Positions 55,722 to 63,464 are shown, numbered from the stretch's first letter. The stretch is 64,000 nucleotides of DNA from Halomonas alimentaria (GCF_009902005.1 NZ_WUTT01000001.1:685601-749600), one strand, 5' to 3'. Notes: generated by a model from the sequence alone, not told the origin. Translations and numbers: made by a program.

Positions 55722-58043
55722 TTAGTCAAGCCATGGCCATACATAGTCCCAGCAAAGCGAGGCAATGTTCTTGCCACGAGCAATGACCATATCGACGCTC
55801 CATTCATCTACTGTTCGCAATGGTTCCAGTAGCGATAGACGCGCGCCGTCTTGGAGGATCTTTTCTGTTGTATTAGAGAATCTGATGCCAGCGGCCTTGG
55901 CTTCCTCGATACGCTTAGCCTGCTCGGCTACGGAAGTTGCAGTGAGCGCCAAATAGAATTTACGTTTTTTTTGCCAGCTATCGTTACCGATGGCAGAATT
56001 TTCTTTCGGCGGCAATAGAACCAGATTGCCGAGTGAGTGCCGAAGTATATTATCCTGATAAAGTCCGGCGATATCCCAGCCCTGCTTAGGGACGTTTTCG
56101 GGAGCGATATGTTCAACTGTCGCATAATGGGCGCTGCGCCAAGTTTTAAAATCCAGGAAAGCGTTCATATGTGAACTTGGTCTCACGCCTTCCTTAGTCC
56201 ATAACCCAGGAGATTCGGTGTCGGGCATCGCCTGATGCGCTGCAGTAAAGATCATAAAGCGAACAAGCTCTCGGGACTGATTGTAGAGTGGATTGGCCGC
56301 GGCCTGATCGACCCATCTTTTCTTTTCCAAAGTCTTAATCTTGCGTTCCAAGAGCGCTTTTAGAGCGCTCTTTAAATCGTCAGTCGATAGCAAGCGGTTT
56401 GTGTGATCCACACCCGCGCAGAGGCCGAACTTCCAGCTCGATCCGCGGCCAGCGCTCGGTGCCATTATTGCTCGGAAATCGCTATCGATCCCGGCTGTAC
56501 CACCTGTGGCAGCACGGCGGAGCACGAGAAAAGCAGCGACAGCCTTGAGTGCCTCGATAAATTGGGTTTCACCGCGATGTTTGAGATTAGATGCCCAGTA
56601 TCGGGAGAGGATAGGAAGCGCGAGACTCGTCTTCATAGCATTAATGAGGGACATGAGAAGCTGCACTTCATCGACGGTTTCGCTACCATGGAATCGTGCA
56701 AGCTCCTCGATGCCGTCAGGTTCCCAATAGAACCTGCGAAATTTTGCGGAGTCGGCAATAGCTTGTACAAAAAGGCGCGCAGGTTCTATGCCATTTTTCG
56801 CAGCGCCGTCATAACTTTGCCGGAGGAAATTTCGCTGTGCTGCAAGGTCCTTTGAGAGCTTCTTGCCTTCGAGATAGAGCGCGAATGTCACAATCAGATC
56901 TTTGGTCTCTGCCTGCTTCTTGGACGTGTCTGAAAAACGTTGATCAAGGTTCTCATCAATCGTTTCAAATGCGATTTCTGACTGCGAGCCCGCATACCCG
57001 CTCTTTTTGTTCTCACAATTTATGACTCGGGGTTTTAGGGTTTCAAGCGCGGTTAGTGGTTCTCCAGTCGTATTAAGGGCATCAAAGATGTCGAACGCCG
57101 CGGATTCGTCTTCGGTTGTGACTCGGGTAAGCACGATGCATCTGCAAAAGTAGGAAGCGAACAGAAGCGTTCTGACGAGTGCATGGACCTCCTGGCATTT
57201 TGCCAAATCCTCTATAGCCCGATTCCGGTCACCTTCATCCTTCATGTAGTCGGAAAGTCGTTGAAAAAGATTTCTGCATTGCGTGCGCCTCACCCATGCA
57301 ATCTCAAATTGCTCACATTCCGTATCTTCGTACCAATCCGCATCATTTAAATTCCCTATAAGTTCGCGAACAAGCTGGTAGTTATCTGCCAGCTTTACGG
57401 CATCGGTACCAGTTCCAAGTGCGGGTGGCACATATTCGATTGTATCGCTATCAAAATAATCAGCGAAACCTTCTAGAAATCGGCCTATAGGAGATCTGTA
57501 ATCCGAGTTCGCTTTGCTTCGACCACGTGTATCGCCTCTTCGAACGATGCGGGGGAACGGAAAAGCCTCTTTAGGCGAAACCCTTTGCGACCCAATAGCG
57601 CACTCATAAAGTTCATACAGCTTCTCCTCAACTTCCTCATTGAGCCACTTTTTGACATTGGCATCGATAGACGAGAAAGATTCTATTGCAGCTAGTTCGC
57701 GACGCAAAGCCTCGCTGAGAGCGCAAGCAAAAAGGGTGAGCGTTGTCAGGCGCTGCTGCCCGTCGACTACGGCGACGGAAACGCCAGAGAATTCTTCTTC
57801 TTTCGTTTCTTCTTCGACAAGAATTAATGTGCCAAGGAAAGTGAAAGCATTGGCATCGGCGCTATCGGAAAGGCGACGAAAACCGTTCAGCGTGTCATAG
57901 AAGAGCCTTGTGATATTGTCTTCCGACCAATCATATTGGCGCTGATATTCCGGTATTGTGAATCCGACTCGTCCGTCATAAAGCATGGAAGTTTCAAGCG
58001 GGCTTGATGCGCGTGCTTTAAAAAGATCCTCAACTTTTTTCAT
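55722..58043 (-). CDS. sspE: SspE: DUF262-DUF1524 phosphorothioation-sensing nickase
   Basis: This 773-aa protein has an N-terminal DUF262 domain with 'IPEYQRQYDWSEDNI' and the NTPase motif DGQQR at residues 94-98 (AVVDGQQRLTTLTLF). The C-terminal DUF1524 HNH-type nuclease has 'YATVEHIAPENVP' followed by 'LRHSLGNLVLLPPKENSAIGN'. In SspABCD-SspE systems this effector recognises phosphorothioated DNA and damages phage DNA by nicking. The ATG at 58043 is chosen because AGAGGA precedes it at proper distance. It is on the same strand as sspABCD but separated from it by about 2 kb of decayed DNA. Confidence 0.87.
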   Translation of the reverse strand: MKKVEDLFKARASSPLETSMLYDGRVGFTIPEYQRQYDWSEDNITRLFYDTLNGFRRLSDSADANAFTFLGTLILVEEETKEEEFSGVSVAVVDGQQRLTTLTLFACALSEALRRELAAIESFSSIDANVKKWLNEEVEEKLYELYECAIGSQRVSPKEAFPFPRIVRRGDTRGRSKANSDYRSPIGRFLEGFADYFDSDTIEYVPPALGTGTDAVKLADNYQLVRELIGNLNDADWYEDTECEQFEIAWVRRTQCRNLFQRLSDYMKDEGDRNRAIEDLAKCQEVHALVRTLLFASYFCRCIVLTRVTTEDESAAFDIFDALNTTGEPLTALETLKPRVINCENKKSGYAGSQSEIAFETIDENLDQRFSDTSKKQAETKDLIVTFALYLEGKKLSKDLAAQRNFLRQSYDGAAKNGIEPARLFVQAIADSAKFRRFYWEPDGIEELARFHGSETVDEVQLLMSLINAMKTSLALPILSRYWASNLKHRGETQFIEALKAVAAFLVLRRAATGGTAGIDSDFRAIMAPSAGRGSSWKFGLCAGVDHTNRLLSTDDLKSALKALLERKIKTLEKKRWVDQAAANPLYNQSRELVRFMIFTAAHQAMPDTESPGLWTKEGVRPSSHMNAFLDFKTWRSAHYATVEHIAPENVPKQGWDIAGLYQDNILRHSLGNLVLLPPKENSAIGNDSWQKKRKFYLALTATSVAEQAKRIEEAKAAGIRFSNTTEKILQDGARLSLLEPLRTVDEWSVDMVIARGKNIASLCWDYVWPWLD

Positions 58044-58429
58044 GTATCCTCTCATCTCTATCTTGTTCTATATCATGTGCTTTAGAATTTGTCCGAAAGC
58101 TGGTTGCACTCAGCGTAAGTCATTTTAATCGAATTAATTGCTCGTTTGTATCCCGTAAACCTCATCTTCTCGCCGAATTTTGTCCTGCCTGGCCTCTGCT
58201 AGACGACTTTAAGACAAAGCCTAGATAAACCCCTTAATACTGGAGAAAATATCGCATGCGCTTATGAACGTCTCTGTTTTAGCGACTAAGCCCCCTCCCC
58301 ATATAGACAATTTTATACTTAATAAGCATTTTAACATAGATCGATTCCGTATCGAACCCTTCAGGCAGTCTGATCTTATCATTAGCGATGAACATCCCTT
58401 TAACGCAGTACACTGCGACGAGGTGTCCC
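58044..58429. other. A+T-rich spacer upstream of sspE
   Basis: No gene is seen in these 386 bases. The part next to sspE (58,044-58,200) must hold its promoter on the minus strand, but no convincing -35/-10 pair was fixed. The far end joins an IS3 fragment. Confidence 0.6.
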
Positions 58430-58588
58430 ATGGCGAAGCAAGCCACCCTGATGAAGAAGGCCCGTGCCCGCTACTCCGATGCCTACCGCCAAGAGGCTCT
58501 GGCCCTTGCTGATCGCGTCGGTGTCAAAGCCGCCGTCCGAGATCTAGGCCTTCAGCCCAGCCAGCTTTCCCAGGTTCGCCCGTACTGA
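58430..58588 (+). pseudogene. IS3-type OrfA N-terminal remnant
   Basis: The 52-aa frame starts MAKQATLMKKARARYSDAYR and reads EALALADRVGVKAAVRDLGLQPSQLSQVR, the N-terminal helix-turn-helix of IS3-type OrfA (family consensus ends Y-x-W-R). It terminates immediately after, so the rest of OrfA and all of OrfB are missing. Confidence 0.75.
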
Positions 58589-58654
58589 CACAGATGGTGA
58601 CCACCCGGTTGACCGAGCAGCTGCGTAATCGGGTCAAGGAAAGGCACACCGTGA

Positions 58655-59167
58655 GTGGGGTCGCAGGCTCACCGGGACCTGGACACTCTTCAGAGCCGCG
58701 TCATGGAGGTGCTGACTGATAAGCAGGCCCAGTTGGAAGAGAAGCTTGGCTGCCTGCCCGATAGCCGGGTGGGGAGCTACCTGGGCTGGCGACTCGAGGA
58801 TGACCACGCCTTCTGCGGCGAGTGCCAGCAGCGGCTGAGTCTTCTTGGTGCTTCGGCTCGGCCGTATCCGGAGCAGCGGTTGGCCGACACCCTGCGAGTG
58901 ATGGCCATGTGCGGTGTCCATCCGGCGATCTATCAGGCGGAACTGCACGCCGTAAACGACAGGCTCAAGGCACGTCCTGGCATTACCGAGTGGTTGGACA
59001 AGCAGCGGCTTGGGGAGGCCGCTACCAAAGGGCGAGGTCTTGCCGAAGGAGCATGGCAGTCTGCCAGAGACCTGGCTGAGGAGCACGACCTGCGTGGAAA
59101 GGTGCAGGGGATTGCGGTTGGATTGTCGGAGCGCCAGCGCAGCGGGAGAAAGTCGCGGGACGAGTAG
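58655..59167 (+). CDS. Hypothetical helical protein, possibly truncated
   Basis: The frame from GTG 58655 encodes 170 aa, strongly charged and helical, with a possible single Cys pair CGEC near residue 54. No family is recognised. ATG 58703 is an alternative start. Directly upstream, the sequence has a different-frame coding look ('RLTEQLRNRVKERH'), so the gene could be an N-terminally truncated or frameshifted fragment. G+C is close to the backbone, unlike sspE. Confidence 0.45.
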   Translation: MGSQAHRDLDTLQSRVMEVLTDKQAQLEEKLGCLPDSRVGSYLGWRLEDDHAFCGECQQRLSLLGASARPYPEQRLADTLRVMAMCGVHPAIYQAELHAVNDRLKARPGITEWLDKQRLGEAATKGRGLAEGAWQSARDLAEEHDLRGKVQGIAVGLSERQRSGRKSRDE

Positions 59168-59277
59168 GTGGCAGTGATGAAGCATCTGGCATGAACGCCG
59201 CTACTTACCTGCTACGGCAAGTGCGCCCTTCATGCACCATACTCCCATGACATCCACGATCTCAGGGAGGAGAGCCG

Positions 59278-59928
59278 ATGTTGACCCATGCCCAGCTCAA
59301 GGCTCGCCAGCGGACTGAACGCCACGCCCACGCCGAGGGCATTGCACTACGCATCCACCGGGCGCTGAGCTGGCTGGCTCGCGCCGAGCTTTGCGACGAC
59401 GAGGATGGCCGCTTCATCTTCCTGTGGATCGCCTTCAATGCCGCCTACGCCAACGACCTGGGCGACATGCGCATCGCCGAAAGCCGTCTGCTAGGAGAGT
59501 TCCTGCAGCGGCTGAGTCGACTTGATGATCAGGATCGCCTTTCCGAGATGGCCTGGCGTCGCTATCCATCCGCCATCCGCTTACTGCTCAACAACCGCTA
59601 CGTCTACCAGCCCTACTGGGATCACCAGAATGGCCTGAGCGGAAGCGACGACTGGGAAGAGCGCTTCGCCGCAGCCAGGCGTGCGGCGAATATCGCCTTG
59701 GCGAACCATGATACTGGCACCGTGTTGAGTATCGTCTTCCAGCGGCTCTATACACTGCGCAACCAGTTGATTCATGGCGGAGCAACCTGGGACAGCTCTG
59801 TGAACCGCGAGCAGCTGCGTGATGCCAATGGGATTCTGGGTGATGTGGTGCCGGCCATCATCGAGATCATGCTGGACAATGTGGGCGAGCATTGGGGCGA
59901 TGCTTGCTATCCGGTACGCTCAGAGTGA
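59278..59928 (+). CDS. Apea-like HEPN-domain protein
   Basis: This 216-aa all-helical protein carries a HEPN motif RNQLIH (Arg161-Asn162 to His166) in 'FQRLYTLRNQLIHGGATW', the catalytic R-x4-H of HEPN ribonucleases. N-terminal helices include 'LSWLARAELCDDEDGRFIFLWIAFNAAYAND'. GGAG lies about 10 bases upstream. HEPN proteins often act as toxins or abortive-infection RNases. The following gene, 24 bases downstream, could be its partner or antitoxin, but neither role is proven. Confidence 0.75.
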   Translation: MLTHAQLKARQRTERHAHAEGIALRIHRALSWLARAELCDDEDGRFIFLWIAFNAAYANDLGDMRIAESRLLGEFLQRLSRLDDQDRLSEMAWRRYPSAIRLLLNNRYVYQPYWDHQNGLSGSDDWEERFAAARRAANIALANHDTGTVLSIVFQRLYTLRNQLIHGGATWDSSVNREQLRDANGILGDVVPAIIEIMLDNVGEHWGDACYPVRSE

Positions 59929-59952
59929 GACACGACCGCTCCAGGAGGTCTT

Positions 59953-60276
59953 ATGCGAGCAAGTGCCTGGCGGGGAGGATCCCGCGACAACCCGATCTAT
60001 GGCATTCGGGTTGGCCGTCCAAACCGCGACGCCTACTTCATGCGCAGCTGGACCAGCATTGAAGTGGAGATGGGTGGTCAGTGGGAGACATTCACATTAA
60101 CGCCCGGCTTCTGGAATCAGTGCACAGAGTTCCGCGACAGTGGCACGCCCAAGATTAGGCGCTGGCTGGAGTGTCATTTCACCACCGACTGGCCCAAGGG
60201 GCACCCACCTCAGTTCGAGCTGGTTCCGGTTGGTGAAGGCAGGTTTCGGCTCGAACCCACTGGCGCGTCGAGGTGA
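59953..60276 (+). CDS. Hypothetical partner of the HEPN gene
   Basis: This 107-aa protein has an AGGAGG ribosome site close to its ATG and follows the HEPN gene by 24 bases. Many Trp and Phe residues (AYFMRSWTSIEV, GFWNQCTEF, RRWLECHFTTDWP) suggest a compact beta-rich fold. No family name is recognised. Operon structure suggests function together with the HEPN protein, possibly as antitoxin. Confidence 0.65.
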   Translation: MRASAWRGGSRDNPIYGIRVGRPNRDAYFMRSWTSIEVEMGGQWETFTLTPGFWNQCTEFRDSGTPKIRRWLECHFTTDWPKGHPPQFELVPVGEGRFRLEPTGASR

Positions 60277-60668
60277 CGTAATGGAAGGGTAGCTAGGCAG
60301 ACACATTCTCGGTGAGAGCGACGAAACTATCAGGAGTGACGAGAGAGCCGCTTAAATCATCGCTGGTCCGCTCATGGACTGCCTCGACTACTTCATGTTC
60401 ATCGCCAACGATAACACCGCCGGACTGTTCTGCTCGCTTAGAGAAGATGTGAAGTGACCCCCGCAGGCTCGATCCTCGCCCACGGTCGGGGTGCTCCGGG
60501 CTTCGACCCTTCGGGCTGGTTGCGCCACCCTGCGCATCCCTGGCGCTCTTCCACCCCGCGCGCCGACGGCTCCGCCTGTTCGTTCCGCACACACATCGCC
60601 TCGACGGGGCCGGCTCGTGCCTCGCCCGCCCCTCACCCCGCAGTGCCGGCTGACGCCCGGATGGCCAT

Positions 60669-60767
60669 GAGTCCTACACCTACCTGAAGGAAGTGCTGGA
60701 GCGGCTCCTAATTCACAAGCAAAGCCATTTCCATGAACTCTTACCGCAGTACTGGCAAAAACGCCTA
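60669..60767 (+). pseudogene. IS66 transposase C-terminal remnant
   Basis: The plus strand reads SYTYLKEVLERLLIHKQSHF, then HELLPQYWQKR, which matches the C-terminal end of IS66-type TnpC (consensus PYAYLxxVLxRL ... LLPHxW). The rest of the element is gone. The 60,277-60,668 stretch upstream holds no gene; its last 200 bases are very G+C-rich. Confidence 0.6.
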
Positions 60768-60796
60768 ACTATGCGCCGGCGGTGTTCGGCGGACGC

Positions 60797-60926
60797 TAAT
60801 GTTGGTTGCCGGTTGGTTGCTGATTGCGCAGAATCGGTGTGGTCAGTGTAAGCAGTGGAAATTCTCAACTATTTGATTTTATGAGATAACCGCATGGCAG
60901 GCGCGGTCTTCAATATTAACAAAATT
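60797..60926 (+). repeat. Second diverged copy of the island right-end arm
   Basis: This stretch shares the tandem TGGTTGCCGGTTGGTTGC, then CAGAATCGGTGTGGTCAGTGTAA, with 61094-61150, and its last part (GCAGGCGCGG...ATATTAACAAAA) matches 61190-61219. No att core follows. It is a third right-end copy with the one at 53,985. Confidence 0.65.
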
Positions 60927-61095
60927 GCACTCATAATCCCTGGGCCCTGATGAATAGCTAATGGTCTGGTGGCTAATTGAGACTCACTCTCGTCGGAAGC
61001 AGGCCGAGAAGCGCAGTTCTTGTATTGGATATGCCCACGATAAAGAACTTTCGCCTGTGCAGCGGACGGTCATCCGCTGCGGTAGACGGCGCAAT

Positions 61096-61115
61096 GTGGT
61101 CGCAGTTTGGTCGCA
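61096..61115 (+). repeat. Right copy of 20-bp end repeat
   Basis: Identical to 37378-37397 in the int 3' end and in the same orientation. It lies 104 bases inside attR and is part of the arm sequence that is duplicated at 54.0 and 60.8 kb. Confidence 0.75.
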
Positions 61116-61219
61116 GATCACAGCGAATCCATGTGGTGTGTGTAATCAGTGCAAATCTGCAACCGGTTGATCTATATACAAATGCCCGTAGCAAGCGCGG
61201 CGCTTGTATTATCGAAAAA

Positions 61220-61278
61220 CGGATTCAAAATCCGCCGGGTGCAAGCCCTTGTCGGTTCGAGTCCGACCGCCGGTACCA
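61220..61278 (+). repeat. attR: 59-bp core direct repeat
   Basis: Second copy of the tRNA-Leu 3' half, from the anticodon stem to CCA. It lacks the 5' half, so it is not a tRNA gene. Identity with attL ends exactly after CCA. Confidence 0.95.
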
Positions 61279-61294
61279 GCCCCCCTATCATGAC

Positions 61295-61336
61295 GACGGC
61301 CGCCTGCCTCCCCCGCAGGCGGCCGTCGGCGTTTTC
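61295..61336 (+). terminator. Displaced native terminator of tRNA-Leu
   Basis: GACGGCCGCCTGC and GCAGGCGGCCGTC form a perfect 13-bp stem, followed by GGCGTTTTC. It starts 17 bases after the CCA of attR. Before the island inserted it would have directly followed tRNA-Leu. Confidence 0.75.
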
Positions 61337-61411
61337 ACCATTACCTCTCGCCTCCACGTTACTCAGGGGGCAGAGGGAGGGCGTCGTCAGCGCCTTCTTG
61401 AGGCTGTCTCC

Positions 61412-61442
61412 TTGCATGCTTTTGTAGTTTTTAAGCTACAAT
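61412..61442 (+). promoter_or_regulatory. Promoter/operator of the toxin-antitoxin pair
   Basis: TTGTAG...CTACAA (61422-61427 and 61436-61441) is an inverted repeat in which the right arm merges with a -10-like TACAAT (61437-61442); TTGCAT at 61412-61417 can be the -35. An antitoxin bound here would block transcription. If this is the promoter, transcription starts near 61,449, so the toxin start would be ATG 61453 or 61456 rather than 61441. Confidence 0.45.
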
Positions 61443-61782
61443 GCGCCCGATGATGGAGCTTACGCATTACCTCACCGCTGACGGCCACGATCCGTTTCAA
61501 GCCTGGCTGGATGCCACCAAGGGCAAGGATCGTCAGGCAGCCATGCGCGTGCTGACTCGTCTCAACCGTTTGGCCGCCGGCAATGCCGGCGACACCAAGG
61601 CCGTTGGAGATGGAGTGCTGGAGCTTCGAATCGACTACGGCCCTGGCTACCGCGTGTATTACGCCAAGGTGGGCAGACGCCTGGTGATGTTGTTGATCGG
61701 TGGCACCAAGAAGCGCCAGCAGGCTGACATCGAGCAGGCGAAGGCGTTTCTGAAAGACCACCGGAGGAGAGCGCGAACATGA
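61441..61782 (+). CDS. RelE/ParE-family toxin (HigB-like, TIGR02683 type)
   Basis: This protein of up to 113 aa is the addiction-module 'killer' family. Signature segments are 'DPFQAWLDATKGKDRQAAMRVLTRLNRLAAGNAGDTKAVGDGVLELRIDYGPGYRVYYAK' and 'LVMLLIGGTKKRQQADIEQAK'. Such toxins cleave mRNA on the ribosome. ATG 61453/61456 gives the better family start. The frame overlaps the antitoxin by four bases (ATGA). The pair lies outside the island, 163 bases past attR. Confidence 0.88.
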   Translation: MRPMMELTHYLTADGHDPFQAWLDATKGKDRQAAMRVLTRLNRLAAGNAGDTKAVGDGVLELRIDYGPGYRVYYAKVGRRLVMLLIGGTKKRQQADIEQAKAFLKDHRRRART

Positions 61783-62084
61783 AAAGCCACGACACCGCTG
61801 TTATCGAGATGCTGCGTGATGACCCTGGCATGGCGGTCGATTACCTGCGCACCGCCTTCGATGAGCTGGACGAGGAGGGGGGAGAGTCTGCCTTTCTGCT
61901 GGCGCTGCGACATGTGGTGGAGGCCCAGGGCGGCATGGCTGCCGTGGCTGAGCGTGCCAAGGTCTCACGCGAGAGTCTGTACCGGGCATTGTCACCCAGG
62001 GGAAACCCGACCCTGCGCACCATGACCGCCGTCATCAAGGCGACCGGCATTCACTTCCACGACCTGACCCGCGCCGCCTCCTGA
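61779..62084 (+). CDS. HigA-like antitoxin (TIGR02684 type)
   Basis: This 101-aa helix-turn-helix protein ends the toxin-antitoxin pair. Features are 'DPGMAVDYLRTAFDELDEEGGESAFLLALRHVVEAQGGMAAVAERAKVSRESLYRALSPRGNPTLRTMTAVIKATGIHF'. Its HTH (about residues 53-72) probably binds the palindrome upstream of the toxin. Toxin-first order is usual for this family. Confidence 0.88.
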   Translation: MKSHDTAVIEMLRDDPGMAVDYLRTAFDELDEEGGESAFLLALRHVVEAQGGMAAVAERAKVSRESLYRALSPRGNPTLRTMTAVIKATGIHFHDLTRAAS

Positions 62085-62092
62085 CCGCCGCG

Positions 62093-62689
62093 TTACCCCA
62101 TCACGCTTACCACCACGATGGCCAGGGTGCCCCCGGTCAGCAGGTAGCCCGCCAGGGCGAAGAGGCCGTCGTCGGCGAGCAGCGCCAGGCCGAACAGGGT
62201 CAGGGCGAGGCCGGCGCCGTTGGCGCTGAACGGGATGAACTCCATGGGCGGCATGGCCAGTGCGATCACCAGGCAGATCACTGCCACGGCGAAGTGAGCC
62301 GGCGGGCGAGTGAGCACCGTCAGGCGTTGATGCAGCAGGCGGTCCGTCCAGGCCGCCGGTCGTTCCAGCCAGGCCAGCACGCGATGGAAGCGCGGTCGTG
62401 ACACCCGGCGACGCAGCAGCCAGTGCGGCAGCCAGATGCTGCGTCGCCCGGCCAGCAGCTGGCTGCTCGCGAGCAGCACCAGGCTGGCCATCAGCGTCGG
62501 CACGCCCGGCACGTCGCCGACCAGCGGTGCCAGGGTCACCAGCCCGGCGAGCAGCAGGAAGGGGGCGAAGCTGCGTCGGCCGACGGCCTCCAGGATGGCG
62601 CCGAGGCTGACGCTGGCTTCTCGAGATCCGGCTTGCCTGACCCGCTCCAGCAGGGCGCTCAGGCTGGTGGGCCCCCGCTCAGTGGCCAC
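62093..62689 (-). CDS. ExoD-family membrane protein
   Basis: This 198-aa protein matches the ExoD (exopolysaccharide synthesis) family: 'LGAILEAVGRRSFAPFLLLAGLVTLAPLVGDVPGVPTLMASLVLLASSQLLAGRRSIWLPHWLLRRRV' and a C-terminal membrane pair. Four or more transmembrane helices. The GTG at 62689 is used; it overlaps the stop of the small upstream gene by 11 bases, and in-frame sequence further upstream is only a shadow of that gene. Confidence 0.8.
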   Translation of the reverse strand: MATERGPTSLSALLERVRQAGSREASVSLGAILEAVGRRSFAPFLLLAGLVTLAPLVGDVPGVPTLMASLVLLASSQLLAGRRSIWLPHWLLRRRVSRPRFHRVLAWLERPAAWTDRLLHQRLTVLTRPPAHFAVAVICLVIALAMPPMEFIPFSANGAGLALTLFGLALLADDGLFALAGYLLTGGTLAIVVVSVMG

Positions 62690-62834
62690 GTTGGCGACGC
62701 GTGACCAGCAGCAGGATCCCCAGCAGTACCAGCACGGGGCCGACGAAGCCCACCGGGCTGGCCGCTTGCCAGCCCACAAAGGGCAGCAGCACGCCGAGGC
62801 CGATCATCAACCAGGCGAAGAGTCGAACCGACAT
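62679..62834 (-). CDS. Small membrane protein upstream of exoD-like gene
   Basis: This 51-aa frame encodes two hydrophobic stretches (about residues 5-22 and 28-45) with a GW turn between them and a basic C-terminus (TRRQRGH). It overlaps the ExoD-like GTG start, which implies coupling. No named family recognised. Confidence 0.6.
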   Translation of the reverse strand: MSVRLFAWLMIGLGVLLPFVGWQAASPVGFVGPVLVLLGILLLVTRRQRGH

Positions 62835-62949
62835 GGGGCACTCCATAGCGAAAGGGGCTCCAGTCTAGCCGCTGGTGAAGAGGGCTGCAGCCCGGAGCAG
62901 GGCGACAGGACTGTTGAACCGTCGCAGGATGTCGTATGGTGGTGGTTCA

Positions 62950-62986
62950 CAGTCCTTCGCCCGCTTGCGGGTGGAGGGCTGTTTTC
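62950..62986 (+). terminator. Hairpin with T run upstream of rnk
   Basis: CAGTCCTTCGCCCGC and GCGGGTGGAGGGCTG fold into a 15-bp stem with G-U pairs, followed by TTTTC. No plus-strand gene ends close by, so it may be an attenuator in the rnk leader, or it may end transcripts reading through from the toxin-antitoxin operon. Confidence 0.5.
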
Positions 62987-63040
62987 GTTGGATACCACGA
63001 TAAGCGTACAAACAGCGTTTATCAGCGTTCAGGAGGTGCC

Positions 63041-63454
63041 ATGCAGTCCCGTCCCCCGCTCATCATCAACCGGCTCGATGCCGATCGTCTGCAGCGCCTG
63101 ATCGATGAGGCCAGCGACAAGGATCTCTTCGTGGCAGATGCCCTCGAGCAGGAGCTCGAGCGCGGCGAGGTGGTCGATCCCGAGGAAATTCCCGAGGATG
63201 TGGTCAGCATGAACAGCCGCGTCCAGTTCACCGACCTGGCCCGCGGGCGCCAGATGATTCGCACCCTGGTCTACCCTCGCTCGCTGGCCGATGTGGAAGA
63301 TGCCATCTCGGTGATGGCGCCGGTGGGCGCCGGCCTGATCGGCATGCGGGTCGGCGACACCATCGACTGGCCGCTGCCCGATGGCGGCCAGGTCCACCTG
63401 CGCGTGGATGCCATCCTGTGGCAGCCCGAGCGCGAGAAGCAGTACCACCGCTGA
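63041..63454 (+). CDS. rnk: Regulator of nucleoside diphosphate kinase
   Basis: This 137-aa protein belongs to the GreA/Rnk group. An N-terminal coiled segment (INRLDADRLQRLID) precedes a GreA C-terminal-like FKBP-fold domain: 'VVSMNSRVQFTDLARG', 'YPRSLADVEDAISVMAPVGAGLIGMRVGDTIDWPLPDG'. Rnk interacts with RNA polymerase and affects nucleotide pools. AGGAGGT is 3 bases before the GCC-ATG at 63041. Confidence 0.92.
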   Translation: MQSRPPLIINRLDADRLQRLIDEASDKDLFVADALEQELERGEVVDPEEIPEDVVSMNSRVQFTDLARGRQMIRTLVYPRSLADVEDAISVMAPVGAGLIGMRVGDTIDWPLPDGGQVHLRVDAILWQPEREKQYHR

Positions 63455-63464
63455 GGACACCGAC

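Larger units (their letters stand above)
37317..61219. mobile_element. Genomic island in tRNA-Leu carrying phosphorothioation defence genes
   Basis: The 23.9-kb segment lies between two 59-bp direct repeats, with a tyrosine integrase next to attL. Base composition is visibly lower in G+C than the backbone, most strongly at 40.4-45.2 kb and 55.7-58.4 kb. It carries an HTH protein of excisionase type, IS30, IS3, IS256 and IS66 sequences or remnants, the sspABCD and sspE genes, a second restriction-like operon and a HEPN gene. No conjugation genes are seen, so it is an integrative element or island rather than an ICE. Confidence 0.93.

Noticed and set aside
60293..60592. 99-residue minus-strand open frame in the G+C-rich stretch
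   Set aside because: Low-complexity Arg/Gly/Ser composition, no ribosome site, and no family resemblance; treated as noncoding.
60905..60950. tRNA-Met-like anticodon segment (ACTCATAATCC) after the arm copy at 60.8 kb
   Set aside because: Only about ten bases resemble a CAT anticodon loop; no stem pairing or acceptor half was found.
61220..61278. Second tRNA-Leu gene at the island right end
   Set aside because: Only the 3' half of the tRNA is present; it is attR.
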